Positions 39,949 through 45,875 of a stretch of DNA of 45,875 nt are shown here, piece after piece. How positions within the stretch are numbered: position 1 is the stretch's first letter; each line of letters begins with the position of its first letter. The DNA lies in the NCBI GenBank assembly GCA_021775615.1, contig JAJFHL010000243.1:1-45875 (forward strand), in the 5' to 3' direction. Position numbers and translations under genes: made by a program. Under the pieces are notes generated by a model. That model saw only the letters and a program-made list of their open reading frames with translations. It was not told where the DNA came from and did not search any database. This stretch comes from Hyphomicrobiales bacterium. Its GTDB lineage: Bacteria > Pseudomonadota > Alphaproteobacteria > Rhizobiales > JAJFHB01.

Positions 39949-41121
39949 TTACAGGGGCAGGCGAATGGTGGCCGTCGCGTAAGCGGCAATGCCCTCGCGA
40001 CGGCCGGTGAAACCAAGCTGTTCGCTGGTGGTCGCCTTGACGCTGATCCGGTCCATGGAAAGGTCCAGGATCTTTGCGACCGACGCCCGCATGGCCTGGG
40101 CGTGCGGGCCTATCTTGGGGGCCTCGCAGACCAGGGTCACGTCGACATTGGCGATCGCACCGGAACGTTTCGCGACTTCGGCGCCCGCGGCTTTCAGAAA
40201 GATATCGGACGCGGCGCCCTTCCATTGCGGATCGCTCGGCGGGAAATGCTGCCCGATGTCGCCGTCTCCAAGCGCCCCGAATATGGCGTCGGTCAGGGCA
40301 TGGAGGCCGACATCGGCGTCCGAGTGGCCTTTGAGTTTCGCTTCATGTGGCACCTTCACGCCGCACAGTATGACGTGGTTGCCCGGTTCGAAGGCATGCA
40401 CGTCGTAGCCGTGTCCGACGCGAATGTCGGTCTGGTTCGCCGCATTGCCGGTGTTCATTCTGCGCTGTGCCTCCTCGATGTCGGCGGATGTGGTGAGTTT
40501 GCGGTTTTCGGCGCTGCCGTCCACGATCGCAACCCGCAGGTCGCTCCATTCGGCGACCGCGGCATCGTCGGTGAGATCGTTCCGCCCGGCGTCGCGTGCC
40601 TTTGCATGTGAGGCCATGATGGCGTCGTAGCGAAAGCCCTGCGGGGTCTGCGCCGCCCATAGACCGGTTCTGTCAACGGTGTCCGAGATGTGTCCGTTCT
40701 CGGCCCGCTTCAGTGTGTCCGCTACGGGCAGCGCCGGTATGGCGCCATCGGACTGGCCAAGAGCCCCGATGACCCGGTCAATGGTGCCGGCGTCTACGAA
40801 GGGCCTGGCGGCGTCATGTATCAGAACGTATTGCGGGCTATGAACTTCCAGGGCCGAAAGGCCGGCCATCACCGATTCCTGACGTGTTTCGCCGCCCGGT
40901 ACCGGGGGCAAGATGGCGGTGTCGGCGCAGGCGCGGGCAAAAGCCATTTCGTCGTCGCGGTGGATCACCACCTGCACATGGTCGACCGCCGGATGGTTCG
41001 CGAAGGCCGCCACCGTGTGCGCAAGCACCGCCTTGCCATTGAGATCGGCATATTGTTTCGGCACGTCTCCACCGGCGCGGGTTCCGCGCCCGGCGGCAAC
41101 GATGACTGCTGCTGTAACCAT
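39949..41121 (-). CDS. ispDF: bifunctional IspD/IspF isoprenoid enzyme
   Basis: 390 aa from ATG 41121 (MVTAAVIVAAGRGTRAGG); GTG 41157 would add 12 residues, and neither has a strong ribosome site. The N-terminal IspD part (about 1-225, AAGRGTRAGGDVPKQY) makes CDP-methylerythritol. The C-terminal IspF part begins IRVGHGYDVHAFEPG with its zinc ligands DVH, has GHSDADVGLHA, and forms the cyclic diphosphate. The fusion is typical of alphaproteobacteria, in the MEP pathway. It is divergent from dusB. Confidence 0.95.
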   Translation of the reverse strand: MVTAAVIVAAGRGTRAGGDVPKQYADLNGKAVLAHTVAAFANHPAVDHVQVVIHRDDEMAFARACADTAILPPVPGGETRQESVMAGLSALEVHSPQYVLIHDAARPFVDAGTIDRVIGALGQSDGAIPALPVADTLKRAENGHISDTVDRTGLWAAQTPQGFRYDAIMASHAKARDAGRNDLTDDAAVAEWSDLRVAIVDGSAENRKLTTSADIEEAQRRMNTGNAANQTDIRVGHGYDVHAFEPGNHVILCGVKVPHEAKLKGHSDADVGLHALTDAIFGALGDGDIGQHFPPSDPQWKGAASDIFLKAAGAEVAKRSGAIANVDVTLVCEAPKIGPHAQAMRASVAKILDLSMDRISVKATTSEQLGFTGRREGIAAYATATIRLPL

Positions 41122-41275
41122 TGTGTGCAAGGCTTTTTTGGAGGGCTGTTGTGCCACGCGATCAGAGCTTTATCAGCATCTCCCCAAGCGCGGCAAGGGA
41201 CAAAAGGGGTTGATCGGTGCGGTCGGTTGGGGCAAGTTGCACTTTCTTTGGGCTAGTCTGGAAGTTGCTTAAAAA

Positions 41276-42286
41276 ATGAGCATACGAGTAGGCGACCTCG
41301 AGATCAGCGACCGCGTCTTTCTGGCTCCGATGTCGGGGGTCACGGATGCGCCGTTCCGAAAGCTCGCGGCGCGGTCCGGTGCCGGCCTCGTGGTTACGGA
41401 AATGGTGGCAAGCGCAGATCTGGTGGGTCGGCGTGAGGATGTCGTGCGCCGCGCGAAATGCGCGGCCTCGGTGTTTCCGTTCGTCGTTCAACTGGCGGGC
41501 CGCGAAGCGCACTGGATGGCGGAAGCCGCGCGCATGGCCGAAGCCATGGGGGCTGACATTGTCGACATCAATATGGGATGTCCGGCCAAGCAGGTGACCG
41601 GCAGTCTGTCCGGTTCCGCGCTGATGCGTGATCTCGATCATGCCCTGAAACTCATTGAAGCGACCGTTGCGGCCGTGACCGTGCCGGTCACGCTGAAGAT
41701 GCGTCTGGGTTGGGACGAAACGTCCCTCAATGCGGACGAACTCGCGTGCCGTGCCGAGATGGCAGGGGTGCGGATGGTGACGGTGCATGGCCGGACCCGC
41801 TGTCAGTTCTTTACCGGAAATGCGGACTGGGCGGCAATTTCCAGGGTGAAGCGGGCGGTTTCCATTCCCGTCATCGCAAATGGAGATGTGCGTTGCCTCC
41901 ATGACGCCGAAACGATGCTGGCCAGGTCCGGCGCCGATGGTGTCATGGTCGGAAGAGGGGCCTACGGCAGGCCGTGGTTGCCGGGGGTTCTGTCGGCAGG
42001 GCTGAAATGCCAGCCCGCAGAGACGCCGGAGTTGGCGGCACAACGCGATCTGGTGCAGGAGCACTACGAAGAGATGCTCCTGCATTATGGGTGCGAGCTC
42101 GGTGTTCGCTGCGCGCGCAAGCATCTGGGCTGGTATGTCGAGCAGGCGGCGGACGCAGGTGCGCGGCTTTCAGCCGAAGATATTCGCACGTGGCGCCGGC
42201 GCCTGTGTCAGCAAGATGATGTGGCCGAAGTCCGGCGCGGCATAGACGACTTTTACCGCTTCGCGGGCGAGCAGATGGCGGCATGA
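41276..42286 (+). CDS. dusB: tRNA-dihydrouridine synthase B
   Basis: 336 aa FMN-dependent TIM-barrel enzyme that reduces uridine in the D-loop of tRNA. It has [13 protein letters not shown], catalytic Cys102 in [18 protein letters not shown], and [12 protein letters not shown]. As in many alphaproteobacteria and in the fis region of enterics, it heads a regulatory operon, here ntrBC. The stop overlaps the ntrB start (ATGA). Confidence 0.96.
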   Translation: MSIRVGDLEISDRVFLAPMSGVTDAPFRKLAARSGAGLVVTEMVASADLVGRREDVVRRAKCAASVFPFVVQLAGREAHWMAEAARMAEAMGADIVDINMGCPAKQVTGSLSGSALMRDLDHALKLIEATVAAVTVPVTLKMRLGWDETSLNADELACRAEMAGVRMVTVHGRTRCQFFTGNADWAAISRVKRAVSIPVIANGDVRCLHDAETMLARSGADGVMVGRGAYGRPWLPGVLSAGLKCQPAETPELAAQRDLVQEHYEEMLLHYGCELGVRCARKHLGWYVEQAADAGARLSAEDIRTWRRRLCQQDDVAEVRRGIDDFYRFAGEQMAA

Positions 42287-43455
42287 TGGCCAAGGTTGCA
42301 TCGGACATTCACACATCAGCCGGGTCGATGCGGTCGGACGCTATTTTGAACGCGCTGCCCAATCCGGTGGTGATGATCGACGCCCTGAACGCGATCTGTT
42401 TTGCAAATGTCGCCGCGGAGGTGTTTTTTCAGACCGGCGCGTCTGTCCTCCTGAGGACGAAGCTCGATGATCTGGTGCCGTTCTCAAGCCCGCTCCTGAC
42501 GCTGGTGTGGCAGACCCGGCAGAATGAGACGCCGATCAATGAGTATTCGGTGGATGTCGGAACGCCGCGGACCGGAGGCAGGCGCACCGTCGATCTTCAG
42601 GTGGCGCCGGTGCCGGAAGTGACTGGCGGGATCCTGATCATGTTCCAGCCGCGGTCCATGGCGCATACGATTGACCGTCAACTGTCTCACCGCGGAGCCG
42701 CCCGGTCGGTTTCCGGTATGGCGTCGATGCTGGCGCACGAGATCAAGAATCCGTTGTCCGGCATTCGCGGCGCGGCGCAGTTGCTCGAAGGCTCGGCGTC
42801 CGATGAGGACCGCGAGTTGACGCGCCTGATCTGCGACGAGTCGGATCGTATCTGTGCGCTTGTGGATCAGATGGAAGTGTTTTCCGACGAGCGGCCGTTG
42901 GCGGTCGAACCGGTCAATATCCACGTGGTGCTCAACCGCGTGAAATCCATTGCGGCCACCGGGTTTGCGAAGTCGATCAAGTTGACCGAAAACTACGACC
43001 CCTCTTTGCCACCGGTTCCAGGTAGCCGTGACCTGTTGATCCAGTTGTTCTTGAACCTGGTCAAGAATGCCGCCGAAGCCATAGAGGCTGCCGGGGGGGA
43101 TGGAGAGATTGTCCTGTCGACGGCATTCCGGCGCGGCATCAGAATGACGGCGCCGGGGTCGAGCGAACGGGTGTCATTGCCGCTGGAGTGCTGTGTTCGC
43201 GACAATGGTCCGGGAATTTCCGACGACCTCAGGCAGCATTTGTTTGAACCTTTCGTATCGACCAAGGCCGCGGGCAAGGGACTAGGCCTGGCTCTGGTCG
43301 CCAAGGTGGTCCGGGACCATGGCGGTGTCATCGAATGTGAAGTGGAAGGGGAGTGGACGACGTTCCGGATCCTTCTGCCAATGTATCAGGGCGCAGCCGC
43401 TGGAAACGATCATGAAGACGATGGCGACCTGGCGCTGAAGGCGGTTGCCACATGA
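42283..43455 (+). CDS. ntrB: nitrogen-regulation sensor kinase NtrB
   Basis: 390 aa soluble kinase. A PAS domain covers about residues 18-130. The H-box has His152 in [19 protein letters not shown]. The ATPase domain has the N-box in [24 protein letters not shown] and [13 protein letters not shown]. It phosphorylates or dephosphorylates NtrC under control of PII. ATG 42283 overlaps dusB by 4 nt; the stop overlaps ntrC by 4 nt. Confidence 0.96.
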   Translation: MMAKVASDIHTSAGSMRSDAILNALPNPVVMIDALNAICFANVAAEVFFQTGASVLLRTKLDDLVPFSSPLLTLVWQTRQNETPINEYSVDVGTPRTGGRRTVDLQVAPVPEVTGGILIMFQPRSMAHTIDRQLSHRGAARSVSGMASMLAHEIKNPLSGIRGAAQLLEGSASDEDRELTRLICDESDRICALVDQMEVFSDERPLAVEPVNIHVVLNRVKSIAATGFAKSIKLTENYDPSLPPVPGSRDLLIQLFLNLVKNAAEAIEAAGGDGEIVLSTAFRRGIRMTAPGSSERVSLPLECCVRDNGPGISDDLRQHLFEPFVSTKAAGKGLGLALVAKVVRDHGGVIECEVEGEWTTFRILLPMYQGAAAGNDHEDDGDLALKAVAT

Positions 43456-44897
43456 CCGGACAAACCATCCTTATTGCCGACGATGACGCCGCGATACGTA
43501 CGGTGCTGGGCCAGGCCCTGACCCGTCTTGGTTACACGGTGCGCTCAACCGGCACCGCCGCCACCTTGTGGCACTGGATTGCGGACGGATCCGGCGACCT
43601 GGTCATTTCCGATGTGGTCATGCCGGACGAGAACGCATTCGACCTTTTGCCACGCATCAAGAAACTGCGGTCCGACCTGCCGGTCATTGTGATGAGTGCG
43701 CAAAACACCATTATGACCGCAATCACGGCGGCGGAACGGGGGGCCTATGAATATTTGCCCAAGCCGTTTGACCTGAACGAGCTCACCGCGGTGGTGGCGC
43801 GGGCGCTTGACCAGTCGAAGCGGCGGGTGCGCGCGCCGGGCGTTGACGACGAGGCGGAACGCCTGCCGCTGATTGGCCGTTCTGCAGCGATGCAGGATGT
43901 CTACCGCATCATGGCGCGCCTGATGCAGACCGATTTGACCGTCATTATCACGGGCGAGTCCGGCACCGGGAAAGAACTCGTTGCCCGGGCGCTGCACGAC
44001 TACGGCAAGCGTCGCAGTGGCCCATTCGTGGCGCTCAACATGGCTGCGATTCCGCGCGATCTGATTGAATCGGAATTGTTTGGTCACGAAAAAGGAGCTT
44101 TCACCGGCGCGGCGTCACGCAGCATCGGAAAGTTCGAGCAGGCCGAGGGCGGCACGCTGTTTCTGGACGAGATCGGCGACATGCCGATGGACGCGCAAAC
44201 ACGGCTTTTGCGGGTGCTTCAGGAGGGCGAGTTTGCGCGGGTCGGCGGAATAGCGGCCGTCCGTGCCAATGTACGCATTGTCGCGGCGACGCACCGTGAC
44301 CTGCACCAGCACATAGCGCAGGGCCTGTTCCGTGAGGATCTCTATTACCGTTTGAACGTTGTGCCCATCAGACTGCCGCCGTTGCGCGAAAGGTCAGAGG
44401 ATATTGCTGACCTGGTGCGGTTCTTCCTCGATGCCTGCCAGGAGGAGGGGCTTCCCGCGAAGCTGTTCGAAACGCCAGCAATGCAGCGCCTGAGAGATCA
44501 CAAGTGGCCGGGCAACGTGCGCGAACTTGAGAACCTGGTGCGCAGGCTGGCGGCTCTTTACTCCGACGAAGCGATCAGCCTTGCAATGGTCGAGGCCGAG
44601 TTGTCGGAGGCACCGGAGTTCGAAAACGTGGCGACATCGGCAGGGTCGCTGGGCGATTATACGGAAAGCTATCTGTCTGAATATTTTGTCGGCTTTGGTG
44701 ACGACCTGCCGCCGCCGGGATTGTACAACCGGGTGTTGGCCCAGGTTGAGGTTCCCCTGATCAACGCGGCTCTGGCTGCGACGGCAGGCAACCAGATTCG
44801 CGCGGCGGAACTCCTGGGAATCAACCGAAATACGCTCAGAAAGAAAATCCGCGACCACAATATTACGGTGGTCAGGGGACTTACGCTGAATTCCTAG
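43452..44897 (+). CDS. ntrC: nitrogen-regulation response regulator NtrC
   Basis: 481 aa. The receiver domain (1-120) has phosphoacceptor Asp54 in ISDVVMPDE and Lys104. The sigma-54 activator AAA+ domain has Walker A GESGTGKE (168-175), the sigma-54-contacting GAFTGA (215-220), and Walker [10 protein letters not shown]. The Fis-type helix-turn-helix is at the end ([21 protein letters not shown]). It activates sigma-54 promoters of nitrogen-scavenging genes. Confidence 0.97.
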   Translation: MTGQTILIADDDAAIRTVLGQALTRLGYTVRSTGTAATLWHWIADGSGDLVISDVVMPDENAFDLLPRIKKLRSDLPVIVMSAQNTIMTAITAAERGAYEYLPKPFDLNELTAVVARALDQSKRRVRAPGVDDEAERLPLIGRSAAMQDVYRIMARLMQTDLTVIITGESGTGKELVARALHDYGKRRSGPFVALNMAAIPRDLIESELFGHEKGAFTGAASRSIGKFEQAEGGTLFLDEIGDMPMDAQTRLLRVLQEGEFARVGGIAAVRANVRIVAATHRDLHQHIAQGLFREDLYYRLNVVPIRLPPLRERSEDIADLVRFFLDACQEEGLPAKLFETPAMQRLRDHKWPGNVRELENLVRRLAALYSDEAISLAMVEAELSEAPEFENVATSAGSLGDYTESYLSEYFVGFGDDLPPPGLYNRVLAQVEVPLINAALAATAGNQIRAAELLGINRNTLRKKIRDHNITVVRGLTLNS

Positions 44898-44898
44898 A

Positions 44899-44919
44899 GG
44901 CGGCGTTAACCGCGCCGCC
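44899..44919 (+). terminator. hairpin after ntrC
   Basis: GGCGGCG (44899-44905) pairs perfectly with CGCCGCC (44913-44919) around TTAACCG, starting 2 bp after the ntrC stop. Five T follow only from about 44931, so it is a terminator or attenuator of moderate quality that could separate ntrBC from ntrYX transcription. Confidence 0.6.
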
Positions 44920-45111
44920 GGATTGTCTCATTTTTGCAACATTGTTGTTGATTCTGTGCAACCGTACTTGCAATATGACGGCGGCCGGGCAGGCTGTGAT
45001 GCCGTTATAGACGCTGCACCATTCACCGACTGTTGTGGGCGCGCTCAAGCGCATTATGTTGACAGTTAAAGACGGTTTTGACTGGAACGGCCCCTAGCAA
45101 ATCGAGAAAGC

Positions 45112-45875
45112 ATGAATGCGACTTTAGACACCGCGCAGGATGTTTCCGGCCCTTCTGTCGATGAGGCAGGTGTCAGTGAGGCACGCGTCAGTGAGGCAAG
45201 TCCCTACGACGTCCGGATTCCCGCGTCTGTCGGCATAACGGTCGTCGCACTTGCGCTTGGCATTGGCCTGGTCACATTCACGATCCTGACCGGTCTGACG
45301 TCGATCACGCCGTCGCGCAACACCATCATCGGTCTGCTCATCGTCAATTCAGTGCTTGTCATGGCGATGATTGGCATGATCGCCTGGCAGGTCGTGCTTC
45401 TGGTGCGGGCCCGCAGGCGCAAGATCGCCGGTGCGCGCCTGCATGTGCGTATCGTGTCACTGTTCAGCATCATTGCGGCGCTGCCGGCAATCGTCGTTGC
45501 CCTGTTTGCCAGCGTGACGCTGGACCGCGGACTGGACGCGTGGTTCTCAACGCGCACCCGTTCGATTGTCGATACCGCCGTTGTCGTCGCCCAGGCCTAT
45601 GTGCGCGAGCATGGCAACGTCATTCGAAACGATGCGTCCGCCATGGCGAACGACCTGGGCCAGAGCCAGGTGAGGACTGCCTTTGACGAGAACCGCCCTG
45701 TTTTCGACAGGTTCTTCATTACACAGACCGCCTTGCGGGGATTGCATGCGTCTTTCCTGATCGACAGAGCCGGCAAAGCCAGTACGAGGGCGGTTATCGA
45801 CGCAAAAATTACCTTCACCAATCCGCCTGAGTGGGCGTTCGATCAGGCTGACAAGAATGAGGCTGTGGTCCTGAA
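45112..45875 (+). CDS. ntrY: NtrY sensor kinase, N-terminal part (3' truncated by window)
   Basis: 254 residues are visible and the frame runs off the window. A cytoplasmic acidic start with a short VSEA repeat comes before three hydrophobic segments (about 41-63, 71-96 and 108-132) and an extracytoplasmic stretch (LDRGLDAWFSTRTRSIVDTA), matching the NtrY build before its HAMP, PAS and kinase domains. NtrY with NtrX senses nitrogen or redox state. The gene lies 214 bp after ntrC. ATG 45112 follows CGAGAAAG. Confidence 0.92.
   Translation, partial: MNATLDTAQDVSGPSVDEAGVSEARVSEASPYDVRIPASVGITVVALALGIGLVTFTILTGLTSITPSRNTIIGLLIVNSVLVMAMIGMIAWQVVLLVRARRRKIAGARLHVRIVSLFSIIAALPAIVVALFASVTLDRGLDAWFSTRTRSIVDTAVVVAQAYVREHGNVIRNDASAMANDLGQSQVRTAFDENRPVFDRFFITQTALRGLHASFLIDRAGKASTRAVIDAKITFTNPPEWAFDQADKNEAVVL

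Noticed and set aside
41225-41250. Sigma-54-like promoter (GG and GC elements) before dusB-ntrBC
   Set aside because: The distance between the GG and GC elements is 8 bp instead of 10, so it does not fit the -24/-12 rule.

Overview
The window is a dense, GC-rich chromosomal segment of an alphaproteobacterium, most likely of the Hyphomicrobiales (Rhizobiales). The signs are the pyruvate dehydrogenase operon with a lipoyl domain on E1-beta and an SGNH esterase gene inside it, the fused ispDF, the dusB-ntrB-ntrC-ntrY order, the tpiA/ppiD/trp/moa/lexA neighbourhood, and a GTTC-N7-GTTC SOS box before lexA. I cannot name the genus.

Layout. 1-4458: cell-envelope pair, an alpha-2-macroglobulin-like protein (5' end outside the window) and penicillin-binding protein 1C. 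4588-5049: ytoQ on the minus strand. About 5200-6057: no credible protein gene, but a densely self-complementary segment that looks like a roughly 850-nt structured RNA. It carries a complete tRNA cloverleaf (anticodon GCC, encoded CCA) on top of a 12-bp helix and ends in an intrinsic terminator. 6095-7578: a small ArsR/SRPBCC versus GST divergon between two related copies of that terminator region. 7639-7918: a second structured element just downstream of lexA, whose mismatches imply transcription on the minus strand. 7941-16461: a long minus-strand run, ppiD-trpE-trpG-trpD-trpC-moaC-moeA-lexA. 16737-25620: plus-strand tpiA, a DMT transporter, secG, pyrG, an MscS-type channel, a VOC protein, a PaaI-type thioesterase and a divergent ureohydrolase. 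25617-27888: queF and a GMC oxidoreductase on the minus strand. 27889-28488: non-coding, with a perfect 46-bp palindrome. 28489-29820: a polysaccharide flippase. 29933-39475: eno, ftsB-like, pdhA, pdhB, pdhC, SGNH esterase, lpd, glsB-like, lipA and a RatA/Coq10-like gene, i.e. lower glycolysis into acetyl-CoA plus the enzyme that makes the lipoyl cofactor. 39423-41121: cinA-type amidase and ispDF on the minus strand. 41276 to the end: dusB, ntrB, ntrC and the start of ntrY, the nitrogen-regulation cluster.

Most protein genes are ordinary core metabolism. The unusual material is non-coding: the tRNA-bearing large RNA candidate, the minus-strand structured element beside lexA, the shared repeat flanking the ArsR/GST cassette, and the perfect palindrome. 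All RNA calls rest on base pairing read by eye; no covariance search or folding program was run.
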